A stretch of DNA of 64,000 nucleotides from Symsagittifera roscoffensis (Eukaryota > Xenacoelomorpha > Acoela > Convolutidae): the NCBI RefSeq assembly GCF_963678635.1, contig NC_087063.1, positions 43,602,759 through 43,666,758 on the forward strand, written 5' to 3'. The notes beneath the pieces were generated by a model. That model did not search any database and was not told the origin of the DNA. It was given only the letters and a program-made list of their open reading frames with translations. Positions within the stretch are counted from its first letter, which is position 1. The number at the start of each line of letters is the position of its first letter. This document shows positions 20,956-31,893 of this stretch, one piece after another. The position numbers and the translations under genes are program-made.

Positions 20956-22221
20956 AAACGGTAATCATTCTCTTTTCTTCCAAGTTTTGTGGAAAAACTG
21001 TGTTATTTGAAGCTTGTAAATTAATTTCCCTACCCGGAAAAAATGCCAATCATTGCTCTTTAATTGCTCTCTATTCGTTTTTCATTGAAACTTTTTGATG
21101 AAATAATATTATAACATTTTTTCAAACTAAGAGATAGTATGATAAGCAATTAGTCATAATATGAAATTTTCAATTGTTTTCAACCGGATTTAATCTCGCC
21201 GCCTTATCTCTCACTTCTTTTTGTTCCGGCTATCGAAGAAAACAGAATATTTATGCTCGGTGTGGTTTTTTTTTGATTACTCGATCCGGAACAAAAGAGA
21301 TCACCCTAATAGCCTGTCAGCATATCGGCATATCGGCATTTCGGACTGTTACCAATTTGGCATATCAGCATATGATGTACCGAGTTTTGAAAAATTGGTT
21401 GCCTCATGAATGAGTAACGAGTTATGGACAAAATGAGGCCTTGTGAATGGGCATCGAGTTATGGACAAAATGAGGCCTTTTGAACAGGTAACGAGTTTTG
21501 GAAAAATGGAAGCCTTGTTAACAATTTTCAATTTTGGATAAAAGCGTAGGCCTTTTGAACGTTCATCGGAAGCTTCACAAAGACAGTCATTTTAATCAAT
21601 GGAAACTGATGAGAGTGGGCAGTGGACCAAATATTTGAAATTGAGTATGCCGTTGAGATTCAGCAGATTGGTTTTATCGTTTATCGAAAACTGTACTTTT
21701 TCTTTTTCCCTCTGTTTTGCAACCCACCCACAAAACTTTCAACTGTTTTTGTCAGTCAATGTGCTAATTACCTCCCATCAATTCATTCCTCATGGGCTAC
21801 AAAAACTCGTCCAGTCACAGCAGAAAGACTAAATGTGCTGATAAAGGCAAAACACGGTTGCCCATACAAGACAAATAATTTTTCTGGTCAAAAATTGCTC
21901 TGCGTTTATGCTTTTGAAAATTTTAGTCCAAATTTCTCTACCTAATTTGTTTGAACTCGGTAAGCATCCCGCTATCAAAGAACAGCAAAATCTAACGTTT
22001 GAGTCAGAAAAAGACAAGCTCTCGAAAGTGTGAGAAAAAAAAATGTCCTCGACAGGAACGCTTGAAATTTTATTTCTTAATTGTATCACTTGTAAAACTG
22101 ATCTTGTCGTGTGAAGTAGTTTGTGCTCCGATGACCTCAGATTTACTCCGAATGGCTTAAAAGATTTTGATTTAATCTATAAGACGCACAGTAACTTATA
22201 TGAATCCATTGTTTTTGTCAT
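20954..22221 (+). repeat. Segmental duplication block A2
   Basis: Colinear with B2 at 23592-24821 over about 1.25 kb, with small indels. It contains a lone 5' Helentron-like terminus (TTGTTCCGGCTATCGAAG near 21222) and short CATATCGGCAT repeats near 21320-21370. Open frames at 21599-21832 and 21622-21945 are shared with B2 (24191-24424, 24214-24555), but their translations drift between copies and no domain is recognisable. Confidence 0.9.
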
Positions 22222-22225
22222 GTGT

Positions 22226-22831
22226 GGGGAAAATGCACAGGTCTGCAAACATTAATAATTTTGCTTCGGTTATGTCAAGTCTCATTGTTGTGTTCTGATT
22301 ATTGTGAAATGAAGATGAGCTGAATCAGATCAGATGTACACAGATGCGTGAAAAGTCCTTGATCAAAAAGTTTGGGCAACTTCAAACTGTCGTGAGCTCC
22401 CACCTCGGAAAACTTGATAGCGTTTTTTCAGGAAAAATACACAATTCTGATAGCTTCAACAGTTTTGCTTCGGTTATTTCAAGTCTTCTTGGTTTCGTCT
22501 GGTGATTGTCAAATGAAAATGAGCTAAGGCAAAGGCCAAAACGAATAAGCGTATGATAAGTTTCCCTGATATAACAATAACAGAGTAACTCGTCAGAGTA
22601 TGAAGAACAAAATACATATTTGTTCACACAAATTGGATGCTCTCGCTTTTAGGAAAAATATCATACTTGAAAGCAATAGTTTGCCTTAATTATCAGAACA
22701 TTGAAGTCTTGACGTGGTCAACGATTGTACGACAACAAACGCCTGATCGATTTTGATCATGAAAAGGGAAGGAAAACTCCAATGTCTTTCCGACTTCCTG
22801 TAAGTTGGGTTTTGAGTGGCCAATTTCCTTG
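22226..22831 (+). repeat. Segmental duplication block A3
   Basis: Colinear with 26951-27691. It joins block A2 directly at 22221-22226, whereas the sequence after B2 diverges, so the mosaic was assembled from at least two source segments. It carries one copy of the MREKSLIKKFG open frame and an exon-like piece at 22653-22799 that has a frameshift relative to the 27.5-kb copy. Confidence 0.85.
22653..22799 (+). pseudogene. Exon-like piece, frameshifted copy of 27510-27661
   Basis: Flanked by an acceptor-like CTCGCTTTTAG and a donor-like GTAAGTT. Relative to the 27.5-kb copy it has an extra base in the TTGACGTGG phrase and other changes, so the frame stops early. Because both splice-like flanks are conserved in both copies, the ancestral sequence may have been a real exon. 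The protein family is unknown to me. Confidence 0.35.
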
Positions 22832-22921
22832 ATGCTTCCCGGGTTTACGTCCATAGAAGAATTAGCTTGTCATACAACTTCACATAAGGCGTCTATGGGA
22901 AAAATGCTCATACCATTTCAG

Positions 22922-23242
22922 ATAAAATTTTAAAAAATTGTTACAATTGTTATGATTGATTTTTGGTCTTTCTAACTCTTTTGAGATTTTTTGCACATTC
23001 AAAAATGATTGCACAGTTTTTCAATGAAAAATACATATAAAAAATTGGTTTATGAATGAAAATCGTATGATTTATTATAAACAAAACAAAAGTTTCAAAA
23101 ATACCGAAATTTTTTTTGGGTAATTTTAAAGTAGTTTCATGAGTATTTTTAATGATAAAGAGCACTTTGACTGTCAAAAAAAAAAGATTTTGGTTTAGGT
23201 CGAAAAAAAGCGTATAATTTATTTTTCATTTTTGAAAAATGA
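22922..23242 (+). repeat. Segmental duplication block B1
   Basis: Second copy of A1 (20131-20422), same orientation. Confidence 0.85.
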
Positions 23243-23591
23243 AAAATTAGCAGATTCCCGAAAAAAAATTAGTTTCATAAAGTTTTAAATTAGTTTAACA
23301 AAAGTTTTCAAGGATATAGGCCGTTTTGGCAGACAAAAAAAAAGTTTTAATTTTTACTTACGCCTCAAATTTTTTGAATGTTTTTTGTACAATTTCATGA
23401 GATGGAGAAAAGTTCCTATAAAATTTTATAGTGTGGAAAAAGGTAGGCTGTCATAAAATTTAGTTTTAAATGCGTTTTCATTCCGTTTCATGCTATGTAA
23501 AAGTGCTTGTCATACAACTTCATTGTATGAAAAAAAGGCTTTTCATAAAAATTTAATAGCATGAAAAAAGCTCATCATACAATTTAAAAGT
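23243..23591. other. Unassigned insert between blocks B1 and B2
   Basis: About 350 bp of A/T-run-rich DNA with the phrases GCTTGTCATACAACTTCAT and CATCATACAATTTAA, related to the repeat at 16.8-17.1 kb. It occupies the position taken by the Helentron-like element in the A copy. Confidence 0.55.
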
Positions 23592-24821
23592 ATAAAAACG
23601 GTAGCGAACTCTTTTCTTCCAAGTTTTGTGGTAAAACTGTAATAATTTAAGCTTGTAAATTAATTTCACTACATGGAAAAAATGCCACTCATTGCTCTTT
23701 AATTGCTCTCTATGCGTTTTTCGTTGTAACTTTTTGATGAAATAATATGATAACATTTTTTCAAACTAAGAGATAGTATGATAAAAAATTAATCATAATA
23801 TGAAATAGTACGACATGCATTTGTTTTCAACCCAGTAAACCCTTATCTCTCACTTCTTTTTGTTCCGGCTATCGAAGAAAACGGAATATCTATGCTCGGT
23901 GTGGTTTTTTTTATTCCTCGATCCGGAACAAAAGAGATCACCCTAATAGCCTGTCAGCATATCGGCATTTCGGCCTGTCACCATTTTGGCATATCGGCAT
24001 ATGGTGTACCGAGTTTGGACAAACTGACGCCTTGTGAATGGGCATCGAGTTATGGAAAAAATGAGGCCTTGTGAACGGGTAACGAGTTTTGGAAAAATGG
24101 AAGCCTTGTTAACAATTTTCAATTTTGGAAAAAATCGTAGGGCTTTTGAACGGGCATCGGAAGCTTCACAAAGACAGTCATTTATAATCAATGGAAACTG
24201 AGGAGAGTGGGCAGTGGACCAAAGATGTGAAATTGAGTATTGGTTTTATCAGATTGGTTTTATCAGCAGATTGGTTTTATCGCTTATCGAAAAGCTTACC
24301 CTTTGTTTTTCCTTGTTTTGCAACCCACCCACAAAACTTTCAACTGTTTTTGTCAGTCAGTGTGCTAAATACTTCTCATCAATCCATTGCTCATGGGCTA
24401 CAAAAACTCGTCCAGTCACAGTAGAAAGACTAAATGTGCTCATAAAGGCAAAACACGTTTGCCCGTACAAGACAACTAATTTTTCTGGTCAAAAATTGCT
24501 CTGTTTTTATGCTTTTATAAATTTTAGTCCAAAACTCTTTACACAATTTGTTTGAACTCGGTAAGCATCCCGCTATCAAAAAACAGCAAAATCTAACACT
24601 TGAGTCAGAAAAGGACAAGCCCTCGAAAGTGTGAGAAAAAAAGAAAAGTCCTCGACAGGAACGCTTGAAATTTTAATTCTTAATTGAATCAATTGTAGAA
24701 CTGATCAATTGTGAAGTAGTTTGAGCTCCGATGACCTCAGGTTTACTCCGAATGGCTTAAGAGATTTTGATTTAATCTATAAGACGTACATTAATTTATA
24801 TGAAACCATTGTTTTTGTCAT
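23592..24821 (+). repeat. Segmental duplication block B2
   Basis: Second copy of A2 (20954-22221), including the isolated 5' Helentron-like terminus near 23860 and the CATATCGGCAT phrases near 23958-24000. Confidence 0.9.
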
Positions 24822-25330
24822 AAGTCTATTATTGATCAGTCAACAAACACTAGTTCAATGTGGGTGCAAGTTCGTTGAATCAAGCGTTAGAAAAGATACC
24901 TTCTTCAATCCGTTATCAACTTGTTAATACTTACTTAGCCATATCTGGTCCAAGTTTTATTCCCTTTACTTTGAGTTATTTCCTATCATCATTCAAAAAA
25001 TGACGACGTCATAAATAATTCAGTCAGTAAGAATCTGATTAATTAGAAAAAAAAACACTTTCCGTATCATTTGCAGGTGGGTCAAGAATCTCAAAATACT
25101 TGCTGCTAATGAATAAAATTACCGAATAAGAAGCAACACGCGCTCTTTAAGCAACGTGCTCACATCTTGTTCAAAACGCTGGCTTATCTAGCTGAGGCAT
25201 AAAGATCTGTAGCGAAAAAGCTTGAATGTTTCAATTAAGCTACAGTGCTTTAGCGTTTTTTTGTTCATTTTTGTTTTAAATTAGGATTTGTTACGTCCCT
25301 TTCTTTATTTGAAAAGCATTGTTTTAACAG

Positions 25331-25477
25331 TTTGCCACAATTAACCAAGAATTAGGCCGAAAAAAAGAGTCTAGACTGAATTCGGAAATTGCCCTCCTCA
25401 AACTTTATAATTACATTCAGGAAGCCATAGAGAACAAAAAACGTAAGGTAGTCGTTGAAAACTACATAAAAAAGTAA
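25331..25477 (+). pseudogene. Exon-like fragment, Lys/Glu-rich helical
   Basis: An acceptor-like GTTTTAACAG is followed by 48 open codons and a TAA. The translation is charged and helix-prone (INQELGRKKESRLNSE, then ALLKLYNYIQEAIENKK). No ATG precedes it in frame because a TAA lies in the acceptor. It could be a terminal exon or a fragment of a retroelement Gag. Not recognised. Confidence 0.3.
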
Positions 25478-25740
25478 TACGTTTTATTTTTCTAAGTTGA
25501 GATTAGCTAACTAGCCGAAAAACTACTACAAGAGACAAGATTTGTGAGAAATTGGAAGATTGAAGTGACCTGGTGACGGCACGACACGATGAGGTATTTC
25601 AGACAGCTTGTATTTTGTAGGGGCTGGATGACAAGGAAGATCCGGCATATCTTGTTCCAGGAAGTGGCTTCTTCGAAAGCGTCCGAAAAATATCGAAGTT
25701 CACATTGGTCTACAAAAACATCACAGAATAAAACAGTCTA

Positions 25741-25914
25741 AATGACATCCAGTCAACGGAAAAATTAGTTGATAATAGCTAAGGTATGATTAAAGAGGTT
25801 GAGAGACAAAATGATGCATCGATGCGTTTACTAGAACTGAAGTAACAGGAGGTAAAGATCAAGGGAAAATTGGAAGAATTACAAATGCGCGAGGAGAAAA
25901 GAAATTTTTTTTAA
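25741..25914 (+). pseudogene. Broken coiled-coil coding fragment
   Basis: One plus frame reads as a charged helical segment (VERQNDASMRLLELK, then IKGKLEELQMREEKR) interrupted by two stops. The composition and heptad-like spacing resemble a coiled coil, as in N-terminal regions of BEL/Pao Gag proteins or cytoskeletal proteins. With 25331-25477 it may be part of one decayed gene. I cannot name the family. Confidence 0.3.
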
Positions 25915-27067
25915 GGCAAAAAAGCTTAATCGGAGATCCCGACTGAGTTGACTTGTTTGCTAGTTTGTTAAGTTCTAATAGAGAAACAGCAGATAACGCA
26001 GATACTCTAGCGCGGAAAACGTGCACAAATTGAGTACATAAGCGACCGTAACTGCTTCAAACGCAGACAACTCTAGATTAGATAAGTTCAGTATAACGAC
26101 CCGGTGGAAGTGGTTCCTGCGAGTAAAGCCAATTAGGTAGTTTTTCATGACAAATGAGGGATGGCGCCATAAGCCTGTAACTTTTTCAAATCTTCCACTT
26201 ATTTTGGCGGCGGTACTAAAAACAGCTAAATATTGGCGATTATGGGTCAAAAAAATACCCAAACGAGATACAACCCCACCAGTTTTTAATTGCGAATCAG
26301 TGAACTAATGCTGAACCTGCTACGTTTGTTTTTTGAAAGTGTTCCTTCCTCGTTGTAATTAAAGTTATTTCCTCAAAAAGGAATTTTCCGACAGCTCCAC
26401 TGTAGATAACTTCATCTAATGCAGCCAGTTCTACGAGCCGAACCTCGCATTGTGGATTTCTGTAACTGCAACGTCGACCCCTATTGTTTGTATACTTCTG
26501 AATGTTGATTGAAGCCGCGCACGTTTTTAGGGCCTTGATAGCATTTGCCTCTCAAAATCTGTAAAGTTGCCATACAATAGAGGGGGCAACCTGCTGTTTC
26601 GATCCGCCACATAAGCATGTAAGGTTGCAATCACCGGTTCCGCAGGATAATCCTAAATCGTCCGTTTATCAGACCTATTTTTCAATCCAGTCTCATTGTG
26701 CGTAAATGAACGGTCTCCTTTTGCGTATTTCAATTGGCCATTGCAATTGATATTCGTGTGAGACTTAGCTGAAATCTTGCCATCGAAGAGGAATGATCCA
26801 TTAACCGAAGGGAAACTTTCCAATTATGGTGATAAGCCGTTGGAATGACATCAGATGTACACGGATGCATAAAATGTCCTTGATAAAAATTATTGATACC
26901 TCAAACTGTCTTCAGCTCTCAACTCAAAAAACCTAAAAGCATTCCAACAGGGGAAAATGCACAGTTCTGCAAACAAAAATATTTTTGCTTCGGTTATGTC
27001 AAGTCTCATTGTTGTGTTCTGATTATTGTGAAATGAAGATGAGCTGAATCAGATCAGATGTACACAG

Positions 27068-27313
27068 ATGCGTGAAAAGTCCTTGATCAAAAAATTTGGG
27101 CAACTTCAAACTGTCGTGAGCTCCCACCTCGGAAAACTTGATAGCGTTTTTTCAGGAAAAATACACAATTCTGATAGCTTCAACAGTTTTGCTTCGGTTA
27201 TTCCAAGTCTCCTTGGAGTCTTCTGTTTATTGTCAAATGAAGATGAGCTCAAAGAAGCCGCCATCTTGAATCAAGCTTTATGTAATTTGCATTGGAACTT
27301 GAAGAAATTTTAG
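27068..27313 (+). CDS. Unrecognised 81-codon ORF in duplicated block
   Basis: Starts MREKSLIKKFGQLQTVVSSH and is partly conserved in block A3 (from about 22344), where it stops earlier. The translation is less biased than neighbouring chance frames but shows no domain, signal peptide or membrane segment. It could be part of the same ancestral gene as the exon-like piece at 27510-27661. Confidence 0.25.
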   Translation: MREKSLIKKFGQLQTVVSSHLGKLDSVFSGKIHNSDSFNSFASVIPSLLGVFCLLSNEDELKEAAILNQALCNLHWNLKKF

Positions 27314-27509
27314 TTGTTGTACACAGCCAAGCGCAATTGGTATTGCCATATTCTTTTTTAATTCCTTTTGAACAATTAGTTGAAAGCAAGGGCCGAAACG
27401 CATAAGGGTATGATAAGTTTCCCTGATATAACAATAACAGAGTAACCCGTCAGAGTATGAAGAACAAAACACATGTTTGTTCTCAAAAAATGGATGTTCT
27501 CGCTTTCAG

Positions 27510-27661
27510 GAAAAATATCATACTTGAAAGCAATAACACTAGTTCGCTTTAGTTATCAGGACTTTGAAGTCTTGACTGGTCAAGGATTGTACGACAACAT
27601 ACACCTGATTGATTTTGATCATGAAAAGGAAAAGAAAACTCCAATGTGTTTCCGACTTCCG
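27510..27661 (+). CDS. Exon-like piece with GT-AG flanks
   Basis: A strong acceptor-like TTCTCGCTTTCAG ends at 27509 and a consensus donor GTAAGTT starts at 27662. The 152-nt interval is open in one frame and reads, in part, SYLKAITLVRFSYQDFEVLT and LIDFDHEKEKKTPMCFRLP. The same exon-like unit with both splice-like flanks, but with a frameshift, lies at 22653-22799. I do not recognise the protein. It may be a host gene fragment carried in the segmental duplication. Confidence 0.35.
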
Positions 27662-27691
27662 GTAAGTTGGGTTTTGCGTGGCCAATTTCCT

Positions 27692-28365
27692 TTATCTTCC
27701 GGTTTGTTGACAATTTTTTCGGGAGCTATGCTGAAAAAGTTGAAAGTATTAGTCAAATTAAAACGTGGTACGAGTTAGAAATGTAGGGCAGCAAATCAGC
27801 GTTCGCATAGTCCTTCTAAATCAACATTAAACCAGGATAGCAGCGATGCTGGTAGACATGTTGTGGGCCAATGACAGCAGCTCCCTGCCCAGCAATTACT
27901 GCTCAGCGTTGGCAAGGCTCAAAAAATTAAATAAAAGCTTCAGAAAAATTGTGTTTTGAAAGATAAATCACTGAGACAAAAAAAGACCACAGGTTATGTT
28001 GTTCTGGATAAAGGTGAAGGATATTTACCCCACCGCAACGTGCTCAATCAAAACAAAACCGGTGCTTTTAATGGACGTTTCAATTGGTTGGCTTTTAATG
28101 AACGTCTCAAATTTGCTCGGCCAATCACTGAACAAAACTTTGCTCGCTGGGCCTGATTTACCGCAAATCATTTAACACGTGCTGATGAGCTTCCATCAGC
28201 CTCAGTATGCCTTCTCCGTGTATATAAAGGGTATGTTCCGCCAAATTGCCGTTCCTCCTTGTGATCAAACATCTCTGGCGTGACAATTTTTGCGTAACAA
28301 TTCCACAACGGAGTTGGAAGCTCTTCAGTATTCCCGGCATAATTTTTAAACATATTTCAATACTT
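27692..28365. other. Unassigned DNA
   Basis: Short frames only (for example 27956-28156 on the plus strand), with no recognisable domain. The ATTGGTTGGCTTTTAATG region has a slightly less AT-rich composition. Confidence 0.4.
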
Positions 28366-28600
28366 TTTCTGGGCTGAACCTGAAGAAGGCAATTGTTGGA
28401 ATTTTTTTCAAAACTTTCGCTTGCCGGGCTCAATTTTTTCTGGCAAAAAATACATTTTTTAGTCACAAACAGCAAAACCAACCTCCTTTTCGTTTTTTCG
28501 TTTGAGAAAACCGTAGGTTTTTTTTAAATTACCACTATCCCTCCCTTTACAAAATAGAAGAGGTACAAAATCACATATGTTAAACCATTGAATGATTTTT
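28366..28600 (+). repeat. Dispersed repeat R4, copy 1
   Basis: Shares with 33953-34137 the phrases GAACCTGAAGA, TTTTAGTCACAAA, CAACCTCCTTTTCGTT, CTATCCCTCCC and AAAATCACATATG in the same order, ending ACCATTGAAT. The second copy runs straight into the assembly gap. Confidence 0.75.
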
Positions 28601-28650
28601 TTTTGGATTGGCAGTTTGTTACTAGGTACATTATAAAAAATTCGTTACTA

Positions 28651-28663
28651 GGGGGGGGGGGGG
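28651..28663. repeat. G13 homopolymer
   Basis: Thirteen consecutive G within TTACTA-G-CAATTGGTTACTAG. It lies just downstream of R4 copy 1. The length is likely to be uncertain in the assembly. Confidence 0.9.
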
Positions 28664-30390
28664 CAATTGGTTACTAGCGGTGGTGGGTGTGAATAGTTAA
28701 TAAGATCCAAAATCCTTGATGTTTTCTATATAAGCTTCAAAAAAATAGCAATAATTTTGACGCCAGGATTGTATAGAATTCAAAAAACATGCATGCAAGA
28801 AACAGTTGAACAGCGTGTGAAAATAAAAATTAGGTTATCTTTTGTTCAAAACTAAGTCAAAAAAATAATTGAAGAAAATTACAAAAGCGGAAAAGATTGA
28901 GATGGCATTCAGTCAGTTTTTTTTGGTTGCGAATGAGGTCTCAGAATTTTAAAAGCATGGCACTACTTCATTCAAGAAACTTGCAAGATCTCACATGCAC
29001 ATCTTTTTGGCCGAATGTGCAATGATAGGTTGGGTTTCAGACTCTATGCAGATTTTAAGAAACCAAATAACAGAAAATTAACCTTTATTCTACATTTAGT
29101 AATAATTTGAAACACTGCGCGTCAATTAATTACACCTCTTCCACAAAGAACTTGAGGTAAGCCCAATAAAGTAGCGTTTTTAGAGTACTTTTTTTGTAGA
29201 AAAACAGAACTAGTTCACTTTGCATTAATAGGCAAGAAGCAATTTAAACAGAAGGTAACGAGAAGTCATCAATATGAGTAAAAAAAATTAATTCGAATTA
29301 TGCCTCTTATAAAGCCCAACAAAAATTAAGGAAGGTATGAGATTCATATTTCAATTTGAAAAAAAAAATAAATTTGCCCGATAGACAAAAAATGTCCGTT
29401 TTTTGTGAAAAAGTTAGCTTTTACTCAATAACTATTTGGAAACATTTTCTGTCCTTTTTTGTTGTCAAAATCCATCACTTTTTGTTTAATGTTATTGCAT
29501 TTTGAAAAAAAACGCGTTTACAAATTCAAATCAGCCCTGTAATATCTCTACATGTTTTTTCTACATGTTAGCCTATCCAATTTTCAATTATCAATTTGTT
29601 TGACGTCGTACAAAAATTTCTGACTTTGAATGGAACAACTGAAATGTTTTGATTTCCATTTTGTTCTGTTACACAAAAGTTTCATTTGATTTCTTAAATT
29701 TTGTTGAGAAACTAAGAATTTTCGAATAAGAAAAAAGAAAGAGGGCTGCAATGATAATCAGTCAAATATAAATTTTTCCCAGGACTTTGAAGAAAAGATG
29801 AAACAATTGTGATCGTTGTTTTTTTTTCTTTCATTTTCGATTTTCTAAGCTTTCAACCGCGATAATTTTGCAGCTACTGTGAAAAATTACAGGGGTTTGG
29901 CAATTTTCAAATTAGAAATAGGGAAACGTTTTAACTGCGCGAAATGTTTCTATTTTTTTATTCAAATGTAACATGAGCAACAAAACAAATGTGCCTAATA
30001 ACCCAAAAATCAAAGAAAAAATACAGAACAAAAGTTATTCAGAACCTTTTTGAGGCAAGACCTAACATTTGGCAATTGAAATTTTGCAAAACAGCTAAAG
30101 TTTCTATTGTTATCTTCAAAATTGAAAATGCTCTTTTAGATAGACTAGCGAAAAGCAAAAAAATCATCCTAACTCTTTTTGCCAAAAAAAAATTGTCTAA
30201 TCATTTTTAGAATAGTTTAAGAGCATGTTAACTTCAAAAAGGTATGAGACAAGACAATGAAACCTGACATCTCCGTTTGAGAATCAGTTTGTAGGTGGGA
30301 ACTTTTCCACGATAAAGAAAGAAAAAACAATTCGTTTTAGCAACAAGAATTTGCTTTTAAAATTTATTTCATTAAGTTAAGAGTTCAAAT
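28664..30390. other. Unassigned AT-rich DNA
   Basis: Long A- and T-runs, no coding-like frame apart from a Lys/Ile-rich 73-codon chance frame at 29989-30210, no repeat match noticed. Confidence 0.45.
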
Positions 30391-31120
30391 TTGAAGTTGA
30401 AGTTTAAACTCAAAAGTTTTTTTAATCATCATTTTTTATCTTTGCAAAAAATTACCTTCGTTTTTACGGATGTTGAAGCTTCTCAGTATACTCGGCATAA
30501 GTCCGTTGCACTGGATTCCCCGACAAGCGCAATTTTTGCACTTGACCAGAAAGCCAGTGATAGCGTTGAAAAGCTCCTGAAGCATCTAGATCTGGACTAA
30601 CTAGGTTCTTCGTGGAAGACTATTCGGGTTCATTCGAAAATTGTGATGAAGATTTAGGAATTGTCAACAATCTAGAGAACTTACTTAAATTGGGGGATTC
30701 TGTCTTCCCAGGTTTTTAGTGATGTTCCTGCATTTGATGCAAATTTAAATCCTTAAGTTGATGTAACTGCAAAATTAAGCGACCTTAAGTGTGGCAGTGA
30801 CCCTTTGAATTCTCATTTGTTAAGGTAAAACAGGAGAAAGGAAAAGATTACTTCCACGATTATCAACAACAGAGATCCAAACATCTTTTTCGCAATTAAC
30901 TGCTTTCAGTTTTGTCTCCTCGGCCTTCGTTTGCTGGCGCCTGGTTAGTAAAATCACTTGGCGCATAACTGGGCAACAGTTGGATGATTCCTTGCCAAAA
31001 GCGCTCTGAAAAAAAGAAATTTTGGTGGCACTCAGGCATGTTTGTCCCAGGAGAATTAGTACTTTGCTGAAGCTACTTCAGTAACCCATTTAATCAATGT
31101 GAACTTCCTTGTTTGGGCAA
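30391..31120 (+). pseudogene. Coding-like remnant with many stops
   Basis: A plus frame at 30391-30600 ends in a plausible protein segment (ASQYTRHKSVALDSPTSA, DSVEKLLKHLDLD). Further coding-like segments follow to about 31050: an acidic piece containing SGSFENCDEDLGIVNNLEN, then ANLNP and SDLKCGSDPLNSHLLR. They are broken by TAG/TAA stops. Amino-acid composition is much less biased than the surroundings, which suggests a decayed gene or transposase. No family motif is visible, so it is not named. Confidence 0.3.
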
Positions 31121-31572
31121 TAGATTTTTTCCCTGATATGTTTTTGCGGTTGGTTTCTTTCATGCCCGGTTTATTGAGTGTCAAAAAATTGAACATGCTT
31201 TCTCATATGGTCAAGCAAGGATTTTCATCCCAAAGCTGGAATTGCAGGCAGTCAACACCACGGCGGTAGGAAGATATAGTACTGGAAGATCTAATACTTT
31301 CAATCATTGTAACCTGCTCTTTCTTTACCTTTGGTACCACGGTGTTTTATTGTTCTGATGTATAAATTAAGTTCATTGCAAACCGTGTCCTTGAAATAAA
31401 AGAACCCACCACTGTGAACTAATGATATCATGTGAATAGTGGAGATAATCCAGAGGGCACTATCACACGCAGAACGTCGGCGGAAGGCTTGAGAGAAAAC
31501 TTCGGCGGAAGGCTTGAGTCAGCGATCCAAGCCATTTGTTGGGTTTTGAGTGGCCTTTCAAACCTAATCTAG

Positions 31573-31893
31573 ATGCTCTTATTAACATCCTCTCATGCAA
31601 AATCTGTGGACGAAAATATAGATAAAAAACACTTGCTTTTACGAGTAATTCTACGCAGCCAGAGACCGTTCCTATTTGGGAGAATTATATTAGTTGTACA
31701 AAACTGCAGCAAAAAACAGCTTTCTTTTGAAGTTTTAGCTGAAACACAAGCGTTTCTGCGGGCCTTCCGCTCAATCTGCCGATCCTGCCAAGTAGCAATT
31801 GCAAAAGAAAAATTGCTAATTTCAGCTAACTTCGAATTGCTCCCGGTTGAGTTCAAAGAACTTCAATCAGGAATACCCTTAGAAAACGTCTAG
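31573..31893 (+). CDS. Unrecognised 106-codon ORF
   Basis: The frame MLLLTSSHAKSVDENIDKKH... to ...ELQSGIPLENV ends in TAG. Composition is balanced (Leu, Arg, Ser, Glu, Cys), unlike chance frames in this AT-rich DNA. The C-terminal part looks alpha-helical. No signal peptide, membrane segment or catalytic motif is evident. It may belong with the remnant at 30391-31120. An antisense frame covers much of the same interval, so the strand is not certain. Confidence 0.3.
   Translation: MLLLTSSHAKSVDENIDKKHLLLRVILRSQRPFLFGRIILVVQNCSKKQLSFEVLAETQAFLRAFRSICRSCQVAIAKEKLLISANFELLPVEFKELQSGIPLENV

Larger units (their letters stand above)
24822..26950. other. Largely unassigned DNA with coiled-coil-like remnants
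   Basis: Apart from the two fragments at 25331-25477 and 25741-25914 I see no coherent gene. A 95-codon minus-strand frame at 25975-26262 has no recognisable domain. From about 26857 to 26950 begins a degraded tandem unit related to 27050-27260. Confidence 0.4.
26951..27691 (+). repeat. Segmental duplication block C
   Basis: Colinear with A3 (22226-22831) but about 130 bp longer through an internal segment near 27250-27390. It begins with two tandem units of ~205 bp that share CTTCGGTTATGTCAAGTCTC / CTTCGGTTATTCCAAGTCTC. It includes the open frame at 27068-27313 and the exon-like piece at 27510-27661. Confidence 0.85.

Noticed and set aside
25975-26262. 95-codon minus-strand protein
   Set aside because: No domain or conserved motif; composition is compatible with a chance frame and no splice or start context supports it.
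28651-28663. G-quadruplex
   Set aside because: A single G run is not four separated runs; most likely a homopolymer of uncertain length.
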